Shown piece by piece: positions 6,513-13,551 of a stretch of 13,589 bases of DNA (the stretch's first letter is position 1; each line of letters starts with the position of its first letter). The notes beneath the pieces are model-generated. The model was not told the origin of the DNA, did no database searches, and saw only the letters and a program-made list of their open reading frames with translations. Origin of the DNA: Verrucomicrobiota bacterium (lineage in GTDB: Bacteria; Verrucomicrobiota; Verrucomicrobiia; Opitutales; Opitutaceae); the NCBI GenBank assembly GCA_023443985.1, contig JAEZSJ010000292.1, positions 1 through 13,589 on the forward strand, given 5' to 3'. The translations under genes were made by a program, and so were the position numbers.

Positions 6513-6591
6513 CGCGGCGGTGGAAGCCGCGTTCGGGGTTGAGTTTGCGCGTGTTTTTGGCGTGATCGGGCCGCTGCGGTTTGCCCCGATC
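6513..6591. promoter_or_regulatory. Two hairpins in the divergent intergenic region
   Basis: The 164-bp gap between the divergent acidic-protein and acylphosphatase genes must hold both promoters. It has two perfect inverted repeats: CGCGGC (6513-6518) with GCCGCG (6526-6531), and GATCGGG (6564-6570) with CCCGATC (6585-6591), loop 14 nt. The second ends 9 nt before the acylphosphatase ATG and could be an operator or a leader hairpin. I find no convincing -35/-10 pair on either strand, so the function is an inference from position. Confidence 0.35.
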
Positions 6592-6600
6592 GTCCTCGCC

Positions 6601-6876
6601 ATGAGCGATGTCCAACACGAGACCGTCCATTTCACCGGCCACGTCCAAGGCGTGGGCTTCCGCTACACCACGCTCCAGGTCGCCCGCGAGTACGAGGTGA
6701 CCGGCTTTGTCCGCAACCTGCCCGACGGGCGCGTGCACCTCGAGGCCGAGGGAACGAAGTCCGAGATCGAGGCCTTCCTCAAAGCCGTCGCGGACGCGAT
6801 GCCCGGCTACATCCGCAAGACCGAGCGGACCACCGAGCGGAGGACGCCGCAGTTCCAGGGCTTCACCATCCGGTGA
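6601..6876 (+). CDS. acyP: Acylphosphatase
   Basis: This small cytosolic enzyme (91 residues) hydrolyses carboxyl-phosphate bonds of acyl phosphates. The signature is clear: HFTGHVQGVGFRY (10-22) gives the phosphate-binding loop with catalytic R21, and VTGFVRNLPDGRVHLEAEG (33-51) gives catalytic N39 and the second family motif. The length of about 90 residues is normal. The frame runs on upstream to an ATG at 6466, but that extension is not family-like. The ATG at 6601 (MSDVQHETVHFTGHVQG) gives the standard N-terminus. No Shine-Dalgarno sequence is visible, and a 7-bp hairpin ends 9 nt upstream. The ABC ATPase gene follows after 19 bp on the same strand, so co-transcription is likely, though no functional link is known. 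Confidence 0.93.
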   Translation: MSDVQHETVHFTGHVQGVGFRYTTLQVAREYEVTGFVRNLPDGRVHLEAEGTKSEIEAFLKAVADAMPGYIRKTERTTERRTPQFQGFTIR

Positions 6877-6895
6877 GCGGCACGAAGGGGGCGAG

Positions 6896-7786
6896 ATGGA
6901 GGACAACGAAACCGTTCCGCCGCGGCCCGCGATCGAGATCCGGCACCTCACGAAGGACTATCCCCTGGCCGGCGGGCGGCAGCGGGTGCGGGCGGTGGAC
7001 GATCTCTCGTTGTGCATCCGTCCGGGCGAAGTCTTCGGACTGCTCGGGCCGAACGGCTCCGGCAAGAGCACCACGCTGAAGGCCCTGCTCGGCCTGCTCA
7101 CGCCCACCTTGGGCGAATGCCGGCTGGCCGGCCTGCCGGGCTCGGATCCCGCTGCGCATCGCGCTGTCGGATACCTGCCCGAGGCGCCCTATTTCCCGCG
7201 GTTTCTCAGCGGCCGCGAACTGCTCCGGTTCCACGCCCGCCTCGCGGGCCTGCCCCGGGCGGGGCGCGAGGAGCGGATTGCCAGTGGGCTCGAACGCGTG
7301 GGGCTCGCCCGCGCCGCCGACCGCCGCATCGCGACGTACTCGAAGGGCATGCTCCAGCGCGTCGGTCTCGCGCAGGCGCTCGTCGCCGAGCCGTCGATAC
7401 TAATCTTGGACGAGCCCACGGCCGGAGTCGATCCGGTGGGCGCGGCCGAGATCGCCGCGCTCGTGCGGGAGCAAAAGGCGCGGGGGCGGACGGTCCTGCT
7501 CTGCTCGCATCTGCTCGGCCAAATCGAGGAGGTCTGCGACCGGGTGGCGATTCTCCACCGCGGGCGCCTCCTGGCCGAGGGCACGCTCGACGACCTGCTC
7601 GGCTGCCCTGGTCGGCGGTCGCTGGTCGTCGAGAATCTGCCGGAGGAGGAGTTCGCCGCGTTCGGGAGGTGGCTGGCGGAGCGCGGCGGCCGCCTGCACG
7701 CCGTGGAACGCCCGGCCGCGCGGCTGGACCGCTATTTTCTCGAGACCGTCGGGCGGGCCGAGCGCGGCGAGGGGGGACGCCGATGA
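6896..7786 (+). CDS. ABC transporter ATP-binding protein (ABC-2 exporter type)
   Basis: This 296-residue ATPase subunit belongs to a CcmA/NatA-like ABC exporter. It has Walker A GPNGSGKS (51-58), a Q-loop region YLPEAPYF (94-101) where the usual Gln position reads Glu as often seen in this subgroup, signature YSKGMLQR (148-155), Walker B ILILDEPTAG (168-177) with D172 and E173, and the switch His at 205 (LLCSH). A C-terminal region of about 60 residues (240-296) follows the nucleotide-binding domain. The ATG at 6896 was chosen because AAGGGGG at 6885-6891 serves as ribosome-binding site and the protein then begins a few residues before the first strand (AIEIRHLTKDY). The frame upstream overlaps acylphosphatase and is not conserved-looking. 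The stop overlaps the permease ATG by 4 bp, so the two are translationally coupled. Confidence 0.93.
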   Translation: MEDNETVPPRPAIEIRHLTKDYPLAGGRQRVRAVDDLSLCIRPGEVFGLLGPNGSGKSTTLKALLGLLTPTLGECRLAGLPGSDPAAHRAVGYLPEAPYFPRFLSGRELLRFHARLAGLPRAGREERIASGLERVGLARAADRRIATYSKGMLQRVGLAQALVAEPSILILDEPTAGVDPVGAAEIAALVREQKARGRTVLLCSHLLGQIEEVCDRVAILHRGRLLAEGTLDDLLGCPGRRSLVVENLPEEEFAAFGRWLAERGGRLHAVERPAARLDRYFLETVGRAERGEGGRR

Positions 7787-8625
7787 GCGCCGACCCGGGC
7801 TTGTTGCGTTTCTCGCCGCGGCGGGTGGGGGTGCTGGCGGAGCACGCCTTCCGGGAGGCGGTGCGCCAGCGCGTGTTTCAGTTCACCACCTTGCTCGCGG
7901 CAGTGCTCGTGCTCGGCAGTCTCGGGTTGCGCGAGCTGGATTTCGGCGGGGCGGAGCTGAAGTTCGTGGCCGACTTCGGCCACGGCGCGCTCGTGCTGTT
8001 CGGGTCGGTGCTGACAATCATCACGACGGTGCACCTGCTCGGCGGCGAGCTCGAGCATCGCACGCTGCTGCCCGTGCTGGCGCGGCCGGTACGGCGCAGC
8101 GAGGTCCTCTGCGGCAAGTTCCTCGGCGCCTGGGCGGTCGCGGTTGTCTTCTGCTCGGTGGTGACCGCGCTGTTGCTGCTGGCGCTGTGGCTGCGCGCGG
8201 CGGACGCCGTGGCCGGCGAGGCCCCGGCGGGGGCGGCCGGGGCGGCGGCCCCGTATGCCGTCGTGCTGCTCGGCGGCGCGCTCCAGGCGGTGAAGTTCGG
8301 GCTGCTCACGGCGATGGTGCTGCTCGTCGCCAGCTACGCGCAGACGAGCCTCTTCGCGCAGGCGTCGAGTTTTCTTCTGCTGGTGATCTGCCACCTGCAG
8401 CATCTGGCGCGCGAGGCGTGGCAGGCGGGCGGAGGCTGGGCGGCGCGCCTTGGCGGCGGGCTGATCGGCCTCGTGTTCCCGAACTTCCAGGTGTTCGGCG
8501 GCGAACTGGCGATCAGCGAGGCGGCAAACCTCGGCCTGGCCGGCCGGGTGGCCGCCTATGGGGCGCTCTACACGGCGGTGTTTCTCGGTCTCGCCGTGTG
8601 GAGTTTCCGGCGACGCGAGATCTGA
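7783..8625 (+). CDS. ABC transporter permease, ABC-2/NosY-like
   Basis: This is the membrane subunit (280 residues) for the ATPase encoded immediately upstream, with which it overlaps by 4 bp (ATGA). An N-terminal amphipathic segment (AEHAFREAVRQRVFQF, 19-34) precedes the first helix, typical of the NosY / ABC2_membrane_2 group. About six hydrophobic segments can be seen: near 35-50, 67-87, 113-137, 157-184, 189-204 and 254-274. The cytosolic loop GGELEHRTLLPVLARPVRRSEVLCGKF (87-113) matches the conserved 'E...RT...L..PV.R.....GK' coupling region of ABC-2 permeases, and the protein ends FRRREI in the cytosol. A Pro/Ala/Gly-rich linker (145-157) separates helices 3 and 4. The transported substrate cannot be read from the sequence. 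The next gene starts 10 bp after the stop. Confidence 0.9.
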   Translation: MSADPGLLRFSPRRVGVLAEHAFREAVRQRVFQFTTLLAAVLVLGSLGLRELDFGGAELKFVADFGHGALVLFGSVLTIITTVHLLGGELEHRTLLPVLARPVRRSEVLCGKFLGAWAVAVVFCSVVTALLLLALWLRAADAVAGEAPAGAAGAAAPYAVVLLGGALQAVKFGLLTAMVLLVASYAQTSLFAQASSFLLLVICHLQHLAREAWQAGGGWAARLGGGLIGLVFPNFQVFGGELAISEAANLGLAGRVAAYGALYTAVFLGLAVWSFRRREI

Positions 8626-8635
8626 GGCGCCGACG

Positions 8636-9415
8636 ATGCGACGCTCCCTGCCTGTGGTGTTGTTGGTGCTCGTGGCGGCGGGTCTGGTGCTCCGCCCGCT
8701 CGAGGACGCGGCCTGGCGCGCGCAGGTGCCGGAGCGCCCGGGGAACGGGTGGCGGCAGGTTGACGGAGCGGCGGGGCGGGGGCTCGTGTTCGCCCTGCTC
8801 GGCGGCTTCCGCGCAGTGGCCGCGGACCTGTTCTGGCTGCGCGCCAACGCGGCGTGGGAGCGCTGCGACCGGGCGGGCACGCAGGCGGCGCTCGGGCTCG
8901 TGGCCGCCGTGGATCCGCGTCCGGTCGGGTTCTGGCTCAACGGCGCGCGCATGATCGGCTACGACTTCCCCTGTTGGCGGATACAGGAATTGGGCGGCGA
9001 GGCTGCGGTTTCGCCCGGTGTGGTGCGGCACGTGCAGGAGCAGCAGGCGCGCGCCGCGATCGCGCATCTCGAGCGGGCGTTTGCCCGGCATCCGGACGAT
9101 CCGCTGGTGCACATCGAGATCGCGAACCTCCGGCTGCAGCGGCTCGGCGATGTCGCCGGCGCCGCGGAGCACTACCAGCGGGCGGCGCGGCAGCCCACGG
9201 CGCCGTACTATGCGGCGCGGGTCCACGCGGAGCTTCTCCGCCGGCTGGGTCGCGAGCGTGCCGCCCACGCGTGGCTCGTGGCGCTCCACCCGACGCTGCC
9301 CCCGGAGCGGGAGAACCCCTACGCGATGGCGGACACGGTGCTCGCCCGCATCCGCGCGCTGGAAGAGAGACTCGCCCTGGCGCCGGCGGACCGTTACCAG
9401 CCGGGGCGAGAATGA
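8636..9415 (+). CDS. Membrane-anchored TPR-like protein of unknown function
   Basis: This 259-residue protein has a single N-terminal hydrophobic segment (PVVLLVLVAAGLVL, 6-19), read as an uncleaved anchor or signal, with the rest probably outside the cytoplasm. Two blocks look strongly constrained: GGFRAVAADLFWLRANAAWE (57-76) and DPRPVGFWLNGARMIGYDFP (94-113). Residues about 136-215 are helical pairs with TPR spacing (ARAAIAHLERAFARHPDDPL, then AGAAEHYQRAARQPTAPYYA). I recall this overall plan from uncharacterised proteins encoded beside ABC transporters, but cannot name a family. The ATG at 8636 lies 10 bp after the permease stop; an upstream extension to 8558 would overlap the permease and hide the hydrophobic N-terminus. 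Its stop overlaps the prenyltransferase start by 4 bp. Context suggests a partner of the ABC transporter. Confidence 0.8.
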   Translation: MRRSLPVVLLVLVAAGLVLRPLEDAAWRAQVPERPGNGWRQVDGAAGRGLVFALLGGFRAVAADLFWLRANAAWERCDRAGTQAALGLVAAVDPRPVGFWLNGARMIGYDFPCWRIQELGGEAAVSPGVVRHVQEQQARAAIAHLERAFARHPDDPLVHIEIANLRLQRLGDVAGAAEHYQRAARQPTAPYYAARVHAELLRRLGRERAAHAWLVALHPTLPPERENPYAMADTVLARIRALEERLALAPADRYQPGRE

Positions 9416-10305
9416 ACGAAGTCCCCTCCGCCCTCCGGATCTGGGTGCTTGCCGCCCGCCCGAAAACGTTGCCCGCCGCCCTCGTGCCGGTGCTCGTGGG
9501 CTCGGCGTTCGCCGCCCGCGCGGGCGCTTTCCGCTGGGAGACGGCGGCCCTGTGCCTGGGGTTCGCCCTGCTGGTGCAGATCGGCACCAACTTCGCCAAC
9601 GACTACTTCGACCACATCCAGGGAGCAGATACTGAGAAGCGCGTCGGGCCCGCCCGCGCGGTCGCCTCGGGGTGGGTGCCGCCGGCCACGATGCGCGCCG
9701 CGATGTGGACGACCTTCGGGGCGGCGCTGTGTGTCGGGCTCGGGTTGATCCCCTTCGGCGGGTGGGGCCTGCTGCCGCTCGGTCTGCTGTGCATCCTCTG
9801 CGGCATCGCCTACACCGGCGGTCCGTACCCGCTCGGGTATCATGGGCTTGGCGACGTGTTCGTCTTCCTCTTCTTCGGGCTGGTGGCGGTCGGCGCCACG
9901 TTCTGGGTGCAGACGCGCACGCTCTCCCCCGACGTGCTGCTCGCGGCGGCCGCGATCGGCGGGCTGGCGGCGAACATCCTCGTGGCGAACAACTATCGCG
10001 ACCGGGCGACCGACGTCGTCGCCGGCAAGCGGACGCTCGTGGTGCGCTTCGGCGAGCGTGCGGGGCGCCTCCAATACGGCGCCGCGGTGGCGCTCAGCGG
10101 GCTGGTGCCGGTCGCGCTCTGGTGGCGCGGGTTCGGCGCGGGCCCGCTGCTTGCCCTCGGCGCGCTGCCGCTGGGACTGCTGTGTTGGCGGAGGCTGCGG
10201 CCGGCGACTCCCGCCCCCGAACTCATCCGCCTGCTCGCGCGCACAGCGGCGCATCTGGCCCTCTTCGGGCTGTTGCTCTCGGCCGGATTGCTGCTCGGTG
10301 CGTGA
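9412..10305 (+). CDS. menA: UbiA-family prenyltransferase, MenA-like (1,4-dihydroxy-2-naphthoate polyprenyltransferase)
   Basis: This integral membrane enzyme (297 residues) attaches a polyprenyl chain to 1,4-dihydroxy-2-naphthoate in menaquinone synthesis. The start LRIWVLAARPKTLPAALVPV (8-27) is typical of MenA. The first Asp-rich motif is NFANDYFDH (60-68), followed by GADTEKRVGPARAVASG (71-87). The second is NNYRDRATD (193-201) followed by GKRTLVVRFG (205-214), a MenA-style KRTL box. Eight to nine hydrophobic helices cover the rest. Its ATG overlaps the TPR-like gene's stop by 4 bp (ATGA), so the two are probably translationally coupled. No other menaquinone gene is nearby. A related UbiA enzyme such as MqnP of the futalosine route is the main alternative. 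Confidence 0.88.
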   Translation: MNEVPSALRIWVLAARPKTLPAALVPVLVGSAFAARAGAFRWETAALCLGFALLVQIGTNFANDYFDHIQGADTEKRVGPARAVASGWVPPATMRAAMWTTFGAALCVGLGLIPFGGWGLLPLGLLCILCGIAYTGGPYPLGYHGLGDVFVFLFFGLVAVGATFWVQTRTLSPDVLLAAAAIGGLAANILVANNYRDRATDVVAGKRTLVVRFGERAGRLQYGAAVALSGLVPVALWWRGFGAGPLLALGALPLGLLCWRRLRPATPAPELIRLLARTAAHLALFGLLLSAGLLLGA

Positions 10306-10395
10306 GACGGCGGCCGAGGCGGACGCATCAAACCGGCGTCGGCGCCCACAGGCGGCCCGCGGGGGCGCGGCGGTCGCTTGCGTTCCGGTCCTGTG

Positions 10396-10419
10396 CGAGG
10401 TTGGTTGGGCAACCCCTCG
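10396..10419 (+). other. Hairpin directly upstream of the GH5 start codon
   Basis: CGAGG (10396-10400) pairs with CCTCG (10415-10419), and TTG (10401-10403) pairs with CAA (10410-10412), leaving a two-C bulge. The hairpin ends 3 nt before the ATG at 10423, where a ribosome-binding site would lie, and no Shine-Dalgarno sequence is seen. It could limit translation. The rest of the 117-bp gap after menA (10306-10395) holds only GC-rich short dyads. Confidence 0.35.
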
Positions 10420-10422
10420 AAC

Positions 10423-11529
10423 ATGAATCGTCGTGCTTTTCTCGGAGCCTCGGCCGCCGCGGCGGCAGGCCTGGTCCTTCTCCCTCATCAACGCGCACGG
10501 GCGGACGACGGAGCGGCCCCCGCACCGACGCTGCGGATACACCGCCGCCGCGGGTTCAACCTCACGGAGCTGACCGGTGGCCAGCGCGACCAGCGCTTCC
10601 GCAAGCGCGACTTCGAGTGGATGGCCGCGTGGGGTTTCGATTTTGCACGGCTGCCGATGTCGTACTGGGCGTGGTCGACTCCGGAACGCTGGGACGAGAT
10701 CGACGAGCGCGCGGTGGCACCGGTCGACGAGGCGGTGGAATGGGGACGCGAGTTCGGCGTGCACGTGAATCTCAACTTCCACCGGATCCCCGGCTATTGC
10801 GTGAACGGCAGCGAGAAGGAACCGGCGCAGCTTTTCGACAGCGCGCCGGCGGAGATGGAGCGGGCGCTCGCGGCGGCGGAGCGGCACTGGCGTTTCTTCG
10901 CGCGCCGCTATCGCGGGATCCCGAGCGAGCGGCTCAGCTTCGATCTGTTCAACGAGCCGCCGTTCATGGCCGACCAGTCGCGCTACGTGGCGATCGCGCG
11001 GCGGTTGATCGCGGCGATCCGCGCCGAGGATCCGCAGCGGTTGCTCGTGGTCGACGGCGCCGACATCGGCCAGACGCCGGTGCTCGGCCTCGCCGACCTC
11101 GGGCTGGTGCAGAGCACCCGCGGTTATCTGCCGAAGATGGTCAGCCACTACACGGCGACTTGGGTGCCGGCGAACGAGTTCGAGTCCACGGAGCCACCGG
11201 TCTGGCCGATGACGGACAAGAACGGCGTGCGCTGGGACCGCGAGAAGCTGCGCGCCGAGCTGATCGCGAAATGGGAGCCGCTGACGAAGCTCGGCGTCCC
11301 GGTGCACGTGGGCGAGTGGGGCTGCTTCAACCGCACGCCGCACGCCGCGATGATCGGTTGGATGACCGACCTGCTCGCGCTCTGGAAGGAGGCGGGCTGG
11401 GGCTGGGCGATGTGGAACCTGCGCGGTGCCTTCGGCGTGGTCGACAGCGGCCGCGCGGATGTGAAGTACGAGCCGTTCCACGGCCACCAGCTCGACCGCG
11501 AGCTGCTCGAGCTGATCCGCGCGCATTGA
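10423..11529 (+). CDS. Glycoside hydrolase family 5 protein (cellulase-like), Tat-exported
   Basis: This is a retaining (beta/alpha)8 glycosidase of clan GH-A, 368 residues. The N-terminus NRRAFLG (2-8) is a twin-arginine motif, followed by an Ala-rich hydrophobic segment and ARA at 25-27, so export by Tat with cleavage near residue 27 is expected. Catalytic features: RLP (76-78), the HR pair in NFHR (118-121), acid/base E178 in FNEPP, HY at 242-243, and nucleophile E298 in HVGEWG, with W331 (MWNLRG) at the sugar-binding end. The ATG at 10423 gives the Tat signal its correct position; an earlier in-frame ATG at 10378 would bury it. No carbohydrate-binding module is present. GH5 includes cellulases, mannanases and others, so the substrate is open. 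It is the only carbohydrate-degrading enzyme in the window. Confidence 0.9.
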   Translation: MNRRAFLGASAAAAAGLVLLPHQRARADDGAAPAPTLRIHRRRGFNLTELTGGQRDQRFRKRDFEWMAAWGFDFARLPMSYWAWSTPERWDEIDERAVAPVDEAVEWGREFGVHVNLNFHRIPGYCVNGSEKEPAQLFDSAPAEMERALAAAERHWRFFARRYRGIPSERLSFDLFNEPPFMADQSRYVAIARRLIAAIRAEDPQRLLVVDGADIGQTPVLGLADLGLVQSTRGYLPKMVSHYTATWVPANEFESTEPPVWPMTDKNGVRWDREKLRAELIAKWEPLTKLGVPVHVGEWGCFNRTPHAAMIGWMTDLLALWKEAGWGWAMWNLRGAFGVVDSGRADVKYEPFHGHQLDRELLELIRAH

Positions 11530-11678
11530 GCCGGCGGGCCGGCGATGGGCCGCGGGGAGCGGCGACCGCGCGGCGGAAACGCCGGAAAGCCGCTTGCGCG
11601 ACGGGACCGCGGGCCTAGACCTGCACACGCTCGATGAGCAGGTCGTTCCCCACACGTGCACTTCTCCCGCCACGCGGC

Positions 11679-12452
11679 ATGGCCCGCGTGCATGCGTTGT
11701 TCGGCGGCTGGACCGTGCTCGTGCTGCTCTTCTTCTACGCGCCGATCGTGTTCCTCGTCGCGTATTCGTTCAACGACTCGCGCCTGAACATCGTGTGGGA
11801 GGGCTTCACGTTGAAGTGGTACGGCCTGCTCTGGCGGGACAACCGCCTGCTCGCCGCGCTCGAGAACAGTCTTCTGATCGCGGTCGCGGCGACACTGCTC
11901 TCGGTCGTGCTCGGCACGGCGGCGGCGTGGTTGTTTCACCGTTACCGGTACCGTGGCGTGCGCACGATCAGCACGCTCGCCTTCATCCCGATGGTGGTGC
12001 CGGAGATCATCATGGGCATCAGCCTGCTGGTCTTCTTCAAGAGCATCGACGTGCGGCTCGGCTACGGCACCGTGATCATCGCGCACACGACGTTCTGCTT
12101 CCCGTTTGTGATGGCGGCGGTGCAGGCACGGCTGGCCGGGCTCGACCCCTCGTTGGAGGAGGCGGCGCTCGATCTCGGCGCGACTCCCCTGAAGGCGTTC
12201 TGGCACGTGACGGTGCCGTACCTGATGCCGGGCATCGTCTCGGGTGCGCTGATGGCGTTCGCGCTCTCGATGGACGAGTTGATCGTCACCTATTTCACCT
12301 CAAGCTCGGCCTCGGCCACGCTGCCGCTGCGCATCTACGGCATGGCGAAGGTCGGGCTCAACCCGATGATCAACGCGCTCTCCACGATCTTCATTGTGGC
12401 AACGATCGTGCTGCTGCTCGCCTCCGAGTGGGTGAAGCGGCTCCGCCGCTGA
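11679..12452 (+). CDS. potC: Spermidine/putrescine ABC transporter permease, PotC type
   Basis: This inner-membrane permease (257 residues from the chosen start) belongs to the binding-protein-dependent family. The first helix VLVLLFFYAPIVFLVAYSFN (13-32) is followed by the PotC hallmark WEGFTLKWYGLL (40-51). About six helices are present. The EAA loop EEAALDLGATPLKAFWHVTVP occupies 160-180, and the C-terminal part has LPLRIYGMAKVGLNPMINAL (215-234), closely matching E. coli PotC. The 11679 ATG puts the first helix at the same distance from the N-terminus as in E. coli PotC; an in-frame ATG at 11634 would add 15 atypical residues and remains possible. Neither has a Shine-Dalgarno. The 104-bp gap upstream holds only GC-rich dyads, such as GCCGG-CGGG-CCGGC (11530-11543) right at the GH5 stop. 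No potA or potB precedes it. Confidence 0.9.
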   Translation: MARVHALFGGWTVLVLLFFYAPIVFLVAYSFNDSRLNIVWEGFTLKWYGLLWRDNRLLAALENSLLIAVAATLLSVVLGTAAAWLFHRYRYRGVRTISTLAFIPMVVPEIIMGISLLVFFKSIDVRLGYGTVIIAHTTFCFPFVMAAVQARLAGLDPSLEEAALDLGATPLKAFWHVTVPYLMPGIVSGALMAFALSMDELIVTYFTSSSASATLPLRIYGMAKVGLNPMINALSTIFIVATIVLLLASEWVKRLRR

Positions 12453-12487
12453 ACCACCGTCCCCCGCCCGCCGCCCCCGTCCCATCC

Positions 12488-13519
12488 ATGAAGAAACGTC
12501 TCCGCTCCCTGCTTGTCCTCGGGCTCGCCCTCGGCGCCGCCCTCGACCTCGCCGCCGCCAAGAAGGAGGTCAACCTCTTCGGCTGGTCCGAATACGTACC
12601 CCAGACGGTCCTCGACCGGTTCAAGGAGGAGACCGGCATCACGGTGAACTACGAGACGTACGCCTCCAACGAGGAGATGCTCTCGAAGCTCCTCGGCGGC
12701 GCCGGCGACTACGACCTCGTGCAGCCCTCCGAATACGTCGTCGAGGCGTTGGTGAAGGCCGGCAAGCTCGCACCGAACGACTTCGCGAATGTCCCGAACA
12801 TCCGGAACATCGCCCCGGCGTATCTGAACCGTCCGCACGACCCGGAGCAGAAGTACAGCGTGCCGTACATGGTCGGCGCGATCAGCATCGTCGTGAACAC
12901 CACGCGGGTGAAGGAGCCGGTGACCGGCTTCAAGGACGTCTTCAGCGGCCGGTACGCCGGCCGCATCGTCTCGCTCAACGACAATCGCGAGCTGCTCACC
13001 TGGGCGCTGCAAACCCTCGGCCGCGACTTCAACGCCGTCACGCCCGAGAACATCGCCGCCGCGCGGCCGCTGCTCGAGCAATGGCTGCCGCAGGTGAAGA
13101 TCTTCGACTCCGACAGCCCGAAGACCAAGCTGCTCAACGGCGATGTCGACCTGGGCATCGTCTGGCCGGGCGAGGCCGCGATCCTGTACCGCGAGGACAA
13201 GAAGTTCGCCTGCCTGCTCCCGGTCGAGGGCTCGCATGTGACGATCGACAGCCTGGTCATCCCGAAGGGCGCCCCCCACAAGGCCGAGGCGGAGCAGTTC
13301 ATCAACTTCATCCTGCGGCCCGAAATCAGCGTGCTCATCTCCGAGGCCTTCCCGTACACCAACCCCAACGCCGAGGCCTGCAAGCTCCTCAGCCCCGAGC
13401 AGCTCGCCAACCCCGCGAGCTATCCCCAGGGCGTCGAGACGCTGCCCACGTTCAAGGACATCGGCAGGGCGTCGGCTCTGGTCGACCAGCTCATCACCGA
13501 CCTGAAGAGCGGGTCCTGA
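12488..13519 (+). CDS. potD: Spermidine/putrescine-binding periplasmic protein, PotD type
   Basis: This 343-residue periplasmic polyamine-binding protein delivers substrate to the PotC-type permease encoded 35 bp upstream. Residues 1-24 form a signal peptide (basic start, LLVLGLALGAALDLAAA). The mature protein begins with the family's VNLFGWSEYVPQTVLDRF (28-45). Polyamine-contact positions known from E. coli PotD align as W33, Y36, S81 and Y83, D165, E168, W226, D254 and Y290. The residue matching E. coli W255 is T252 (TIDS in place of WMDS), and the residue matching Q327 appears to be K323. The length is normal and the C-terminus (LITDLKSGS) is complete. The ATG at 12488 is preceded by a very C-rich spacer without a purine-rich ribosome-binding site. 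Polyamine binding is likely; which polyamine is not clear. Confidence 0.92.
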   Translation: MKKRLRSLLVLGLALGAALDLAAAKKEVNLFGWSEYVPQTVLDRFKEETGITVNYETYASNEEMLSKLLGGAGDYDLVQPSEYVVEALVKAGKLAPNDFANVPNIRNIAPAYLNRPHDPEQKYSVPYMVGAISIVVNTTRVKEPVTGFKDVFSGRYAGRIVSLNDNRELLTWALQTLGRDFNAVTPENIAAARPLLEQWLPQVKIFDSDSPKTKLLNGDVDLGIVWPGEAAILYREDKKFACLLPVEGSHVTIDSLVIPKGAPHKAEAEQFINFILRPEISVLISEAFPYTNPNAEACKLLSPEQLANPASYPQGVETLPTFKDIGRASALVDQLITDLKSGS

Positions 13520-13525
13520 TCCGCC

Positions 13526-13546
13526 GCGCCGGGTGCCGACCGGCGC
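13526..13546 (+). terminator. Hairpin after potD, probable terminator
   Basis: GCGCCGG (13526-13532) and CCGGCGC (13540-13546) form a perfect 7-bp stem with a 7-nt loop, starting 7 nt after the potD stop. What follows is the C run at the window end rather than a T-run, so the true downstream sequence is unknown and the terminator call rests on position and stem strength. Confidence 0.5.
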
Positions 13547-13551
13547 CCCCG

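Noticed and set aside
6466..6600. N-terminal extension of acylphosphatase to the ATG at 6466
   Set aside because: The extra 45 residues do not resemble the family, and the ATG at 6601 gives the standard length and N-terminus.
9394..11673. A 759-codon minus-strand frame opposite menA and the GH5 gene
   Set aside because: The composition is Arg/His/Gln-rich with no recognisable fold; both plus-strand genes have catalytic motifs.
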